A stretch of DNA of 64,000 nucleotides from Nephrocerus scutellatus (GCA_947095585.1 OX352763.1:14743462-14807461); one strand, 5' to 3'; counted from the stretch's first letter, positions 25,535 through 38,810 are shown. Notes: generated from the sequence alone by a model not told the origin. Made by a program: numbers and translations.

Positions 25535-26250
25535 CTGTATTTTCGACCAATTTGAGGTCCTTTTTAACCACCTTCCACACGACCTAGAGAGCTGAAATTC
25601 TGTAAGTGTGTAAGTCCAAAATAGCATTTTTTATATTCCGAGTATGACGGGTGTCAAGTGTCGCGTGTGACGGGTTGAAAATTTAGTTTTTCCGACTTTT
25701 GATGTCCTTTTTAACCAACTTTCTTACATCCTAGAGAGCTGAAATTCCGTAAGTGTCTAAGTCCAAAATATCATTTTTTATATTCCGAGTATGACGGGTT
25801 TATATTCCGAGTATGACGGGTGTCAACTGTCGCGTGTGGTGCGAGTGACTGGTTAAAATTTTGGTTTTTTCGACTTCTTTGAGGTCCTTTATAACAAACT
25901 TCCACCATGACCTAGAGAGCTGAAATTTTGTAAGCGTCTAAGTACAAAATAGGATTTTTTATATTCCGAGTAGACACGTGTCGCGTGTCGCGTGTGGCGC
26001 ATGGGATATGTTCAAAAAAAATCGACTTCTTTGAGGTCCTTTTTAACCACCTTCTACACGACCTAGAGAGTTGAAATTTTGGGAGTATCTAAGTCCAAAA
26101 TAGCATTTTTACCGCCATTTTCACGTTTTTTTAAGATCTTTTTTAACCACACTTCGCACGACCTAGAGAGCTGAAATTTTGTGAGCGGCTTAATGTCAGC
26201 GGCCCATTTTGATATCCCGCTTTGGACGCGTTTCGCGAGTCACGTGGGGC
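25535..26250 (+). repeat. Short satellite array, period about 150 bp
   Basis: Five monomers are anchored by the near-constant phrase CCTAGAGAGCTGAAATT at about 25582, 25730, 25910, 26060 and 26160. Other conserved blocks are 'gaggtcctttttaaccacctt', 'taagtccaaaatagcatttt' and 'tatattccgagtatgacggg', plus a GC-rich 'tgtcgcgtgtgg' segment. The third interval is longer because a 22-bp block (TATATTCCGAGTATGACGGG plus two bases) is duplicated in tandem at about 25778-25820; the last monomer is shortened and diverged. Confidence 0.88.
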
Positions 26251-27429
26251 GCGTGTGAGACCGTGCGTGAGTGTTTCGATGTATATATAAAAGTTTTTAC
26301 CAGAAAAACGAAGGTTTTTTACATTTACTTGTTTTACTCGTAATGCAAGAGCATTTGATAAGCGACAGATCATGAGAAGTAAAACAGCACTAGCGTATTT
26401 TTTACCACTAGCTGTTCGTTGTGTGTTTACATTCTTTTCGCAATAATCCTAACCGACATTTCAGGGTTTCATGTGACAATAGGCATACTCATGTCGTTAA
26501 CACCAGGAAGTGTAGTGAAACACCTACTAAGCTATCATCAAAGTTTCGGTAGTGGGAAACTTGGTAGATCACTTGGTTCTTGGTTACCACCGAATAAGTA
26601 CTCCATTCATAGAATATTTGGCTCAAAATTAGATTGTTTATTGTCTTAAATTATTTGCACATTCAGTAAATACCGTTTCTATAGCACTTCTGTACGATCT
26701 TCTTCTTACTTAATATATTCGTATAATCATTTAATTATTCACTGGCGATTTGCTGTTTTTTATATTCGTTTGCCATCCGTATTTCTGCCCAAAAACCAAC
26801 ACCTCAACGGCAAAAATTTACTTCCATCAAATTTCAACCTTAATGGTATAGTAAAGGAGCTGCAATAAAAATCTCCGCGAATTTATTGCCTATTAAACTC
26901 AGTGTTCTTTATTATCATTCAACACTTTAACGCTGGATACAGGTGTTGATGACATAAAAATTATTGCCTACAGCACACCATTTGTGCAGATTCGGCTAAT
27001 AGTTGCTTTATCGCTTTTTTCATTAAGCACGAAATTACCAAATGGTTTTTGCCATATAAACATTTTCCTGGCCACATCATAATATGTCATGCCTTGAAAG
27101 TTCATCAATCCATTTCATCCCATTAAAGTGGCCTTTAGTGGTGTGAATGTCCGATTACTTGCGGTCTTTAATTTTTGTTGTTGCACATATTTATTTCAGC
27201 ATAACTGAAATTTGTCACATTATCAACTGCAATAAGTGTAAAAGTATATTATGGCTTAGGTTGAGTTTCATTATAAATTGTACTCCTAAATTTAAGTTTT
27301 TTATTCAAATAAAAAATATTCGCCGAACTTTCTTGTTCTAACAAATTTTTCGGTTGATTCGTTTTCTAAATCTTAAATCTATTAACCAATTATTCCATAT
27401 CATAAAAGCTCAACAATATGTTTAAAATT
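26251..27429. other. Gene-free stretch
   Basis: No recognisable coding exon or repeat. Small frames at 26419-26649 and 27147-27341 are unsupported. Confidence 0.5.
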
Positions 27430-29110
27430 CAGTATCGATGTCCTTAGGAAGGTGGATGGAGTGGTGAACCTCGCTGCACTTGCGAGGTCCTCAATTAGCG
27501 CTAGAATGCATTTTGATGCTACATATCTCAAGAGACCTAAAAATGGTTTTAAATCCAGCCTGTAGCTGGTTCAACTGTATTCTGTACTCTGAGAGCTCGA
27601 CCAAAAATTGTTTACCTAAAGTACGGAGACTTGACTCGGACAACTACAGAGAAAGTGTATAAGGGTTTATTTTCTTTTCGGTTTCGTTTTACATCCCTAC
27701 GAGTTATACAGAAATTGTTTGTGCGGTATACCCAGCTTAGTAGCTTGGCTGCCCACTGGTCAGTGAACTGTATTGTTAGCCACAACTCTGGTAATTTCCT
27801 GTTGGATTTTTGATATCAACTCGGTGTTTTTCCTTTTGTTGTAGGATGACCATCATATCGTGCAGTTTGTCAGACTGTTCCACCTTAGTTGTGACTTAGT
27901 AGTGAAAATAGAGAGAATTTGTTCCTTGACTGAACTCATTGGACAGCTAATTCTTTACGTTAAACGGGTAAGGATGGTGACGCCGTTCTTTGTTAATTCG
28001 TCAGCCCCCTCATTTCCCTCTATGTAACTATTCCCCGGCAACCATACTATGATAATGTCCATGCTTAACAAGTTTCAAGTTTATGATGGTCGTATTTTTT
28101 TAAAAATATACACACCCTCAAGTGATTTGGACCCTTATAATGCTTAGCATTAAGAATGATGAATATATTAATAATTAATTGCCTTTAGAGCAGATTATCT
28201 ATCATCACATATGCCAACCCTTCCAAATTGTGCGTTACTGATCCTTAATGCCCTGCAGGCCTGCCTTATTGGTAGATATCCGCCTGAGTGAAGCTACCTG
28301 ATTGTATGACATTAAAAGATTGAAATCATCCAATAAGAAACCTGCTCCGTCTCCATCCTTCATCCTGGATGCGTCCTTCTAATTTCCCCTTGTAAGCACT
28401 CGGTACCGAAGGAGGAGTTAAAGCTAAGTTTGGAGATGCATTTGGAGATGCAGTAGTCAGTACTTTCAATATATTACAGAGCCCCTGCGGTCTAAAAGCA
28501 AACCGCCAAGATTTCCTGAGTTGTACTGCACTGCACATCGGAACATATTTGATAAATATGTGAAGAGGTAATAGGTGTAAGATGGTGTATGCTGCTGGTG
28601 ACCGCTGTAATTTGCTGAGCTTTATGAAATTTCACTTCTTTATTGCTGACCATAGGTAAGAACTGGTCGCAAAATAGCTGTGTACAGCCAGAGAGCCATC
28701 TTTGGTTGAAGGCCCAATTTCTTGCCAACGGTTTTGCTGCTGGCATAGATTACCAAGATTACTCCGAGGTATTTGACGCTGGGGATGAGAAAGAAAGAGA
28801 CTATAACCGTTCTGTTTTTGGAGGACAAAGGCCGATATTTCAGATTTGGTGGTGATCATCAGTACAATTTCAATCTTCCCTGAGTTAACCCCAAAACAAC
28901 AGCTTGGTGCTTAGGGGACTATCCAAAACATCGTTAATCACGGAAATGTGTTGGCCTGTTACAAGTATCGCCACGTCATCTGCATCCGCAACTACCTTCG
29001 TCCTATCTACCTCAAGTTTTAGTAGAATTTTATTGATTACCAATAGCCACAGTAAATGTGAGATGATCCCTTCGATGTCCTTAGTATTAATTTTAATTTC
29101 TTCAATGGAT
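27430..29110 (-). mobile_element. RNase H-bearing LINE fragment C3
   Basis: Minus-strand fragments in element order: the RT box region (DADDVAILVTGQHISVINDV) near 28940-29010, where the usual Tyr of YADD is Asp; the thumb (KYLGVILV, GLQPKMALWLYTAILRPVLT) near 28640-28780; the RNase H late motif (GNEGADELTKNGV) near 27980-28030; and the Cys-tail remnants (PLIHFLCSCPS-like) near 27640. Multiple frameshifts and stops show that it is dead. Confidence 0.78.
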
Positions 29111-30729
29111 CAAATTTAAACTTCTTTGTATAATGTGAATTTTCGGCCACTTACAAACTGGGAATTTCACTGTAAGAAGTAGTTGTTTTTCAACACCCAA
29201 CTGCTCTGCTCACTTTTGTTTCAGCTGAAAGTTTCCCTTTCCAACATAGATATATATATAACACAAAAATGGCACACAATTGATAACATAAACTTAAATA
29301 AAGTTCTTGATTTCTTTAATCTATATTTAAAGCCAAATTTATTGTCATATGTACACCAAGAGGGTTAAAGCTGGCCTGTCTTGTTATTATGAGTAGGTTT
29401 TTTGTAAATTATGTTTTGAATATCAGAATAAGAGAGAAAAAATCATTTGATTTGAAAAAGACCTTCAGACTGACTACTACACTGCAGTAAGGCTACTTCG
29501 TACCAACTTGAATTTGTATCTGTCTCTTTTTCTGATCTGTATTATACGTGCGATTGAGAAAAAAATTCAATTCGTTGCTAATCCTTTAGAAATTGCCGCT
29601 GGTCTATATTTCTTCTTTTGTTTGTCATTTTCCTTTTGCACTTGATGAAGGATTTTGCTTTTCGACTCATCATTATTATTCTACTAGTGTGCTTTTCCAA
29701 CCCACTCGCCTAGAGTTGGCAATGAAATGAGAAAGATAGGGCGTGACGCTACTTTATTATTACTCCAGATGTCACCCGCCATCATCATCATCGTAATCGT
29801 TCTACTTAAGTCGAATCACTTTGAAAAGCGGACGGGAATGGCAAACATCATGAGAAAATGACACAGATTAGCCATCTGGTGGGAGAGAAATCCTTACTTC
29901 AATTTCCACTTTTTTCGATGAAAATTAACTTAAGTTTCTGCTGCTTTTTAAAAAAGTAAAACGTTATGACGATTTACTAAACTAAAGACGGCTTCTTTAT
30001 CCTTTAACGCGGTGGATTGTATATTGTGTGATTGTCTTTATTATGATTTGTTATTTCAGAGTGAATCACAGCAACGTAGGCTGAGAATGAATCTTTTCGC
30101 TGCGTACCTCCATGTCCACAAACCAGCAATTTCGCCACTAAGTGAAAAGCAGGTAAAAAAGTATAACTTAAGTCTTTTTCCAATTACACAAACCGTACCC
30201 GAACCATACCCACGAGTAAGCCGTCAAAGTCACAAGGTTTTCGTGGTGAACTCTCTGCAAATTGAACGCCAAACCGAAACCAAATTTGACATTTGTAGTT
30301 TACAGAAAGTTTTCTGAAAAATTAGTTTACAAAGAGTGAGTAAACGAAACCCTATCCATAGATTACCGACTCGTAGCAAAGTTACAGTTTCGGTTACAAA
30401 ACTTTGCAATTGGAACACAAAATCAAAAAGCACTCCGGTTAAAGTTTGCTAATTATAGCGAGAGAGAGAGAGAAATCTTATATCTACCCAGAAATTGGAA
30501 AGAGACATTTTTGCCCTTATTTTCTTACGACATGGACTCGCGATGTCCGTTATAATATTGCTTTTCAATTTAGTCGATGTTCCAATCTGGAATAAAATGT
30601 AATATGCCTCAAAATAAAAGTTCAAAAGCAGAACATACACAACTGCGTCATTTAAAAAAGTCCAAATCGAAACAGTCATTCAACTCTTAAGAATTTGTCG
30701 CCCTTTCTGATGCTATCTCATGAACTGTT
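29111..30729. other. Gene-free stretch
   Basis: Frames at 30012-30317 (plus) and 30230-30433 (minus) overlap on opposite strands and have no recognisable domain. Nothing else found. Confidence 0.5.
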
Positions 30730-31120
30730 ACCAAATCCTCCATTTTGTCCCCCGCACTATTTTTTATCTTTATTATTGATCTCTTGTCGGCTTCTTCTTA
30801 TGAAATTCAGCAACAGCACCCATAAGTAGATCTTAAGCAACAATGTATGTTAAGCACCTTAAATTCTGACCTGGATTGCACAACAAAATGGGGATAACGT
30901 GATGTACTAGAATTGAACGCTTTCAAAACCCAATGCCGTCTCTTGTCATCAAAGCAAAACGCAAACCTTAAGCCATTATACATGAATAAAACTGATAAGC
31001 TCGCAATTATTGGTATGTGCGTTAACGGAAAGCTTCGTTGGAATGACCACATATTCATCGTTATTATCATACTTGGCTCTATAATCGGTATCCGGTCTTG
31101 TAAAAAATTTATTTAACGTC
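30730..31120 (+). mobile_element. Jockey/CR1-like LINE fragment D1
   Basis: The plus strand reads SILSPALFFIFIIDLLSASS near 30735-30795, the 'QGSVLSPTLF..FINDLL' RT motif, then AFKTQCRLLSSKQNANLKPL and LAIIGMCVNGKLRWNDHIF at 30915-31060. The YADD region between them is lost. It is the same family as 34130, 53650 and 61690. Confidence 0.8.
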
Positions 31121-31206
31121 CCTGATTTCGAGCAGATGTCATCCTGTTTGTAATTCCTAAGCTCTGATCGTCCTTGTCTACGCCGTAAAATCCTACGACA
31201 AGGAAT

Positions 31207-31398
31207 TCAAGCAGGATCCTCTTCGCTCATGCGAACGAGATTAATTCTCTTAACAATATCGACATTGTAGTACCGCTCGTAGACCTCATAAAAATAGAAT
31301 CTTCGGAATCGTTCTTCCTCACATACTGGGCCAACAATTCTCCGAAATACAATCCTCTCGAATGTTGCTAAGAGGTCAGACTGCTTTTTGCTAAGCAT
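31207..31398 (-). mobile_element. LINE type A C-terminal fragment
   Basis: The minus strand reads ATFERIVFRRIVGPVCEEER, then YEVYERYYNVDIVKRINLVR, MSEEDPA. This is the last block of the element whose 5' portions lie at 6230-7545, and it is very similar to 7250-7340 on the other strand. Confidence 0.75.
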
Positions 31399-32355
31399 CT
31401 AAGTCTTAAATCCATATATCAGTAATGATTCGAAATAGTTTTTTTGAGTATTTTTAGATTCGTGTCACAGATTCAAATTGAAACCATTTTGAGGGGAATA
31501 GCGATAGCTTCTAAAAAAAAACAGTTTCCTAGAAATTCATAATATGACTATAATTAGTTTGCTGAAAATACCAATCTCCACCTCAATTTAGCTCAACATG
31601 ACGCCATATACAATACAACACGACAGCAATTCCATGCTGTTTCCAAGCAACAATTAAGCTAATTTTATCCCTGATTAATGCAGTAATTATTTGAAAAGTC
31701 AGAATTTTCGACCAAAGTGGTAAGTGAGGTTGGACACTGTAGTGAAACGGAAAACTCTAGACTGCTCGCCACAATACAGAACCGCACTAATATTGGCCTA
31801 ATGTAACAAGCACCAGTCGTGGTCAGACCATCCAAATTATAAAAGGAAAAAGGAAACCGGTAAAACAATTTATTTCCCGTTGAATGTTAAATGTTGAATG
31901 TTTGCTGATGGATCAAAATTAAATTGAATTGGTCAGGAGTGCACTGTGGCAGCTACGTAAACCAAAGAGTTTAACGTTCTGGTAGACCGTTGGTCTGTTT
32001 CGCCTCTGCTCTGACCGTCATGACGAATCCCTCCAATCATTCCTCTTGACTTGAATGTTAAATTTTGGTCAGAATATAACGTTTTACTGTGATAATTTCC
32101 TCCACTTGTACATTTGAAATTGTCTACATGTAGTACCATCGCTGTTCGCTTGTTCCTTTGCATAAATCATGCATTGCGGTCGACTAATATTGCATTGTAT
32201 TTGTAAATGACGATTTACTTTAAATGAACTCATCCAGAATGCGGTTAGAAAACGCGAATAGAAAACTTGAAATCTGTACTGTCAGTTGTTCTGCATGGAA
32301 ATGAAGACTATTGCAGTGAGGTAACAATTTGACCACTTGAGTTTGTAGTTGTGGT

Positions 32356-32514
32356 ACAGCACGTCCTTCCTGTTTTTTTTTTTTATTACAAGTAAAGTTT
32401 AAAAACCAACATTTGACAGGTGCTCTTATAAAGGGTGTCCCAACAAGAGCGCCGGATTCTCTTGTATTCAAATTCAAATTTTTGTATGGGTCACCCTATA
32501 TATATATATACAAC

Positions 32515-32551
<37 letters not shown>

Positions 32552-32738
32552 GAAGTGGGTTGGGCTGAGCAAAAACCACATCACAGCACGTCCTTCCTGT
32601 TTTTTTTTTAATTACAAGTAAAGTTTAAAAACCAACATTTGACAGGTGCTCTTATAAAGGGTGTCCCAACAAGAGCGCCGGATTCTCTTGTATTCAAATT
32701 CAAATTTTTGTATGGGTCACCCTATATATATATATACA

Positions 32739-32787
<49 letters not shown>

Positions 32788-32817
32788 GAAGTGGGTTGGG
32801 CTGAGCAAAAACCACAC
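32356..32817 (+). repeat. Tandem duplication carrying a mini-palindrome and TA arrays
   Basis: Two nearly identical units of about 230 bp begin 'acagcacgtccttcctg' at about 32356 and 32584. Each contains an approximately 70-bp sequence bounded by AGGGTGTCCC and, in inverted orientation, AGGGTGACCC. A TA array then follows (about 32488-32550 and 32724-32784), and each unit closes with 'gttgaagtgggttgggctgagcaaaaacc'. The second TA array is longer. Confidence 0.9.
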
Positions 32818-32914
32818 CAGAGATCTCACACCGTTCGTTCCCAGTGAGTTCACTATTAAATTCCTTTCGTTACTATAAGAAAGCGAAGGACTTGATCTAG
32901 CCTGAACGAATGAA

Positions 32915-33290
32915 GATCTTCGATCGTTATTATATCCCTTCAAAAACGTTCATCCGTAGCCTGGAGAAAACAAGACAGCTACAAAGGAAATGTATAGTTG
33001 TTTCTTCTTCCTCCAGGATAGACCTTTCAGTGGGGTTATGTCCTGTAAGAAAACTGACCATGATCCGACATTTCCTTCTGTATATTCCCAAAATGAACAT
33101 AGCGATGTTTTTGTTCGTCCTATCCACAAAGTCCTTGGTAGTTCCACATGTATTTATGGAGCTCCAACGTTGTTCCTGTTCGGCTCCCATAAATCTTCGA
33201 ATACCGATATTTAAGCTTGCTTGACTCAAGTGCAAGTGCATCAGAAAATTAATTTCCTTTTATTCCTGTATGTCCCGGAAAATTTTGAAA
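32915..33290 (-). mobile_element. LINE Cys-tail fragment
   Basis: Minus-strand frames at 32930-33241 include FVDRTNKNIAMFILGIYRRK, FLTGHNP and LEEEETTIHFLCSCLVFSR. That order (RNase H end, 'LTGHxP', Cys-rich tail with the 'EExxETTIHFLCxC' pattern) is seen in LINEs with RNase H. Two overlapping frames show a frameshift. Confidence 0.7.
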
Positions 33291-33954
33291 ATCTTCATCA
33301 AAGGCCTGAAGGCCGGTGAGATTGGCCAAGCTTCTGGGAACTACAGAGAATGTTCAAGATCCCTATTTGAGTCCAGCCTTGTCGCTCATCCTTGGTGCAA
33401 TGTTTGGCGTTTGAGCCTATCGTCTCGATAGTTGTGTGTGCCTTTTTCGTTTGTTAGGCCTGGTACTACAAACGAATCCGGTACAATTCACTGTCGAGTT
33501 GTTGGCCTTCAAGAAAGACGTCAGCTAGTTCCTGAAAGACCGATTTTTTTTTAAATGAAGGTCCCAAGAAATTTGAAGGCTTACGTATGTAATTTTTTTT
33601 GTAATATTTTCTTGGTCAAGGTTTTTTTTAGCTTTCCTTGGCCATGATCATTCATTTAAGCATTTGGACTCGCGTCGTTTTATTTTCGTGATCGTTTTTT
33701 CCGTATTGCTTTTTCAATGAATCAGGGAGAATTCCGAGAAAATAAATCGAAACCGGTTACAAACGTGAGGAATGTGATATTGTAAATCTAGATTATAGAT
33801 TTTTAATTTTAATAAAGGGCTTAGCCCACCTTATTGCCGTGGCGCAAGTCCTTCAGGGAGTTTTCCCTTGGCAGTAAGTTTAAATATAAAAAAAAAAAAA
33901 AAACCCATAAGAGTGACGGAATTCTATCTTGAAATAGAGTTCAGTCTTCTCTCC

Positions 33955-34060
33955 TAAATTCTAAAACCATCTTCGAATTGACACAAGGTGATTTCAGTGC
34001 TAGTAGAGCAGCTTGGGTGTCACTACATATTGAAAAGTTTCGTCGTTGTATATGAAAAAG
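33955..34060 (-). mobile_element. LINE RNase H fragment
   Basis: The minus strand reads CDTQAALLALKSPCVNSKMV, matching the central RNase H motif 'SDSQAAIxAL' of LINEs. It is a short remnant next to the D-type RT at 34130 but of a different element type. Confidence 0.6.
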
Positions 34061-34129
34061 GAAAGCATATTGTAGTTTTAATAACAACCTTAACTTTCTA
34101 ACTTTCTTTTTCTTTGACATTACAGGAAA

Positions 34130-34625
34130 AGGTTAGATAAGCTTTTAAACAGGCAATAGGCAATAAGTCAATAAGCGCGATGTCAATAGATAGGAGACGA
34201 ATTTTTTTTTGAAATTTGTACTCCAGCTTGGTGAAAACCGTGCAAGGAATCCCAAATATTTCGCAGTATTTTCTGATATGTCTAAAAAGGGGTCATTCCA
34301 ATGAAACATGTCGTTAATACCAAGAATTGCGAAAATGTATTCTCGATTCCTAAATTCAGGTTCCATCCTTGGATAATGGTTGCGGGATTGAGTATTTCCT
34401 TGACCATAAAGGAAGTGTTGTATTCTTCTCCATTGCATTCTTCTCATTTGTAACGGTGTTAAGAGACAGAGTTCAACGTGGCTAACACACGCTGCTGTTT
34501 TAGTTCCAATTCCGAACAGCAGTATGTATAATATTACCAGTAAGAGATCAGCACACAAGAGATCATTGATGAAGATAAGAAAAAGTTTCGTAGACAGAAT
34601 AGAGCCTTGGGATATACCATCGTTT
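34130..34625 (-). mobile_element. Jockey/CR1-like LINE fragment D2
   Basis: Minus strand: DGISQGSILSTKLFLIFIND followed by LLCAD, and later FAILGINDMFHWNDPFLDIS and ENTAKYLGFLARF. These are the RT motif before the catalytic box and the thumb, with the intervening palm degraded. A long open frame of 137 codons (34145-34558) still spans the second half. Confidence 0.8.
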
Positions 34626-37119
34626 ATGCGGTAACTTTTAAATTTTTAACCGCCCAAAAAAACTTGATTGGAGAAGTCGTTATAGCTGTGAAGGTCAATG
34701 AGCGTTCGGGTCGGTACAAAAAAAAGTAGATAAGAGTTCGTAATTTTTGTACAGACAATGGTTGAACAATGACTGATTCCAGGCAACCATAATAAGATAT
34801 TTTTGTTATAGAACAGTGGAGCCACGAAAAAATTCCTAAATTCCAATTGATAATTTTTGTGCAGATTATTTTCCGATTTTTATTTCTGGTTTTATACAAT
34901 AACGAATTTAAGAACAAAACTTACACTTTTTATGTATCTATATAATACGAGTACATTTTTAATTTTAAAAGCCCATAAATTGTATTATGTAAGTGTTAAA
35001 CAAATTCTTGGCTACTATTCCCTCTATTATTATTGTTTTTTATTTTAATATTTTATTATTAACAATTTTTGAATAATTTAAATTACATTTTATTTATAAA
35101 TAAAAGCTTTAAGCTTTTAAAAACAACCGAATTATACATTCAAAGTTTTTACCATTCGAAAAATTCGCACAAAATTTAATGAAAAATTGTGTAACGAAAA
35201 AATTGTAAATCGCACAAAAGTTGTTGTTATATATATATATAAATATTTGTACATGTATGTGTGTTTGTGAATCGTCAAATTTCATGCAAAGCAACATAAT
35301 GGAATCCTAATGCACAATAAAATTCATAATTTCAAAATGTAAATGATTGAATTAACAAAAAGATATTGAACACTTTTTAGGTAATATGTGCAATAGATAC
35401 ATGCATATTGTAGATATAGAGTACAAGAAAAAATTACTATAATTGTAAAGCACTTAGAATAACTAAACACAACACATCCACACATAAAAACACACCTTGT
35501 ACATTTCAAAAATGAAAACAAAGCAATGAGTTCTAAAACTCCTAATTTTTAACCACAAAAGAAGGATCAAATAAGATAGATTAATGATATAGATAATGAT
35601 GTACATAAATTATATAGACTAATACCTTAAAACAGATGATAAAAAAAACCTATTGACTAAATGTATTATAAAGAATAAAGATGGTCGTGATTGTGGTAAA
35701 GCTTTTTCCCTTTTCATAGAAACTTTTCTCCTTGCATTTTTATATGCCTTTGTTATACACAATAAACGCATTACCCCAAACATTCCAAATTGCACGAACT
35801 TTTGAATAGTAAATTTAAAAAGATTCTGACAGTTAATGAACTAACAAAATTATTGAAAAATGCGAAAACAAGCGACTACAAATGGATTTAGAAGTTTCCT
35901 TTTCCACGATAGGCATTATGTATATGTAATTATTATTCGATAAAAATGTTAACAACAATTTATTACCAAAGTAGCAAAATTTTTTGTAAGAAGAACAGAC
36001 CTTTTTTTAAACTTACTTCAAACTTCTATAAAATACGAATTTTTCACCAACAATAAAACTACTAACACTAAACTAAAACTAATCTCAGTTTTTTGTTTCT
36101 TGTAAATTTTTGCAACTTTATAAACAAATCGATTTGAAACCTGATAGTATAATGAATTAAAAAAAATCTTGTTAAACACACACATATATATATATATATA
36201 AAAAAAACACAAACAAAAACAAAAATAATAAACAATTTAACTTGGGCGGAAACAGAACGGAATCTAATGTGATAGAGGGCGGTGCATTAAATTGACCAAA
36301 AAATATAAAACGAAAAAACACAACAGAACTAATACAACTATCTACTGTAATTATAAAAGTTTAAACTATTGTTGAAATTAATAATAAAAATAGAACGCAT
36401 GCACTGCGATACAAGTGAAACTTCTTTGGCGGCCTTGGATATGGCTTAATTTTTAATAAATAGTAGTCTTTCAAATTCTTATGGAGTGATAGACTACAAG
36501 AGAGAGTATTCCAAAATTCATGCTGGAGTATCTATAAATGCAATATGCATATACTGTAATTTGCTTGTGTATAGGAAATTACAGGGTTATTATATCATTA
36601 TATCGTACCGCTTTTGGATGCATCTTATTTAACAGGAAAAGTTCTCAGGATGCATGAAAAATATTTTTTTATATTTTATTATTATATCGAGTCTATGGCA
36701 CTATGGGTAGCACTTCGTACTAGCGCGCTAAAGGTTCGGACTCGGATCTTATTAACTTTAAATTTTTTCTTTAAAAGTTTTCCCTGAAGTAATAGTTTTA
36801 GACTTTAGTTGAAAAATGGGTTTTAAAATAATTTTATCTTCTGAAGCTTTTTTTGTATTTGTATATATGAATACAGATATGATGATAATGATGAGTAGTA
36901 TAGCGCTGTAAATGCAGTGCTAAGCTCTAAGCACCAACGAACTGCTAGTTATATATTATATTGAATGCCCTGACATTTGTGGACTACTGACCAGCAGTTT
37001 CGAAGTTGAAATCTCACAAAACAAAAAAAAGTTGGTCATGGTCCCACCTTTTGCGAATGTATGCCAAAGTTCCGAAATTAAAAAAAATGTGATGTCATGG
37101 AAATCTTTTTGATTCGCCA
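34626..37119. other. Gene-free, very AT-rich stretch
   Basis: No exon recognised. Frames at 34624-34917 and 35109-36212 are AT-driven and lack domains. A short TA array lies at 36183-36200. Confidence 0.5.
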
Positions 37120-37560
37120 TTGGCTTATCAAAGACACAAGACTTACCTCTCGAAAGCAGTCAAAGTGATTTTTGATAAGCACCAAATTCTTGGATACATA
37201 TGTGAGTATTGGTGTTACCATTGTCTTATACAGTAGCAGCTTGGGTGTTATGGTTAAATTCCTGGATTAGAAGAGTCATGACAGACTGAAGTAGGCTTTT
37301 TAAGCAATTGTGCTGTTCCATGCTGTTATCGGCTGCTACAGTTGACCGGAGATAGTAAAAAGATAGTACTACTTCAAATTCATGCATCACAATCTAAATT
37401 GAGGGACCAATGTTGGATATTCTGCTCTCAGACGTAGCCACCATGTACTTTGTTTTCATCCCATTTATGTGCATCTCCAGATTTCGTACTGCCTGCGCGA
37501 TGGATTAAAGATTCATGGGTTTCTACCAAAGATTTAAATATCGTCCGTAAGCCAGTATCC
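37120..37560 (-). mobile_element. LINE type A thumb fragment
   Basis: The minus strand carries NLEMHINGMKTKYMVA, then FEVVLSFYYLRSTVAADN and later pieces near 37130-37250. This matches the post-YADD motif 'INExKTKYMV...FxYLGSxV' of non-LTR reverse transcriptases. Stops and shifts are present. Confidence 0.72.
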
Positions 37561-37611
37561 GGATGAACTTATAAAGTATTGTTATTAAGTTAAGTAATAA
37601 GTTATTTCCTC

Positions 37612-37672
37612 GCTCGTTATGTAATATACTATACGTTATGTAATATGTAATATACTATACATAACGAGCGAG
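37612..37672. repeat. Imperfect hairpin
   Basis: CTCGCTCGTTATGTA near 37612 is the reverse complement of TACATAACGAGCGAG near 37658-37672. The spacer is made of 'taatatactatac' repeats. A strong cruciform or hairpin is possible. Confidence 0.8.
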
Positions 37673-37768
37673 CAAAGTGGAGTATATCGTGTGAGTTAGA
37701 AGCTTGAAGCACGAGGCGGTAGCCAATCTAACCAGCACGATAAACACTTTTCAGTGAGCAATGTACGC

Positions 37769-37976
37769 TATTTTTCACACGACCAAAACAATTTTTCTGC
37801 TAAACTGCTTATGCGCAATGCAAAACTACTGTGGGAATGTGTGTTCGCTGAGACTACAGTATATAACAAAAGAATTTTCTATGTTAACACACTAGTGTGG
37901 ATAATGTCTACTTTCTAGAGTAGGCTATAGCGTAGGAAACAGTCACTGTGGTCTATGGTCGTGTGAAAAAGAAATA
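37769..37976. repeat. Short element with inverted termini
   Basis: TTTTTCACACGACCA at about 37772 and TGGTCGTGTGAAAAA at about 37959 are perfect inverse complements of 15 bp about 190 bp apart. It is possibly a MITE remnant; no target duplication is clear. Confidence 0.5.
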
Positions 37977-38810
37977 TCCAGATATATCCCGCTCATTCTC
38001 GAACCCATCTGTAATACCTGTGCCTAATGGTTGAGCTTACGGGTCTTCCATTAGGTCTATCTTCGGACGTACTAACCAATTCAATTCTTCTTTAGCCGCA
38101 CTATATTTATGTGGAATGAATTTCTCGATTCTGTTTCCGTATTTGTATGATCAAACAGTCATTTAAGACACACGTGCATTGACATCTAATATTTTCCTCT
38201 CCCTAATTTCCTAATTCTTGGAAACTCTATTGAAGTACAAAAACTTGACAGTAAATCGTACCAGATTCTTCTGTAGTACCAAGTGTTGAAATTAATTATG
38301 TTTACAATAGACTGTAAAACAAAACATGTAAAACTAAGATGGCAGCACTATGTTTAAAAATGTATCAGTGTATTTTACTTTTATAAATTAGCAAAACTGT
38401 ATCTATATAATAAGAAGAAAAGCAAATGGCGAAAGTCAGTAATATAATATTGTCTGCGAAATTAATAACAATCAGCCATTGAAAATTGTACCCGTTTTTA
38501 TAATTGAAGGAGTTTGTATTATATAAGTTAAATTATATGCTTTCTTCAATAATATCAAAAGGTGTCTCTTTTTATTCCAATAAAGCAATTACAATATAAT
38601 ATATTTCAACGCCAAGCCTAACAGACGAAAAAGTCACACACAACTATCGAGCCAATAGGCTTATCAAAGTTTCCAAAAACTGAAAAGACTCAAAAATGTA
38701 GAAAATTCCACAAAATCAATGTCTTTCTTGTGTTCACGAAGGACGAATCTTTGAGGAGCCAAGGCGGATCTTCGTTCTGTTTTAGTAGTCGCGGTTTGAG
38801 CCTAGCCAGG

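Noticed and set aside
30012..30317. 101-codon gene
   Set aside because: No domain or splice support; overlaps an opposite-strand frame of equal quality.
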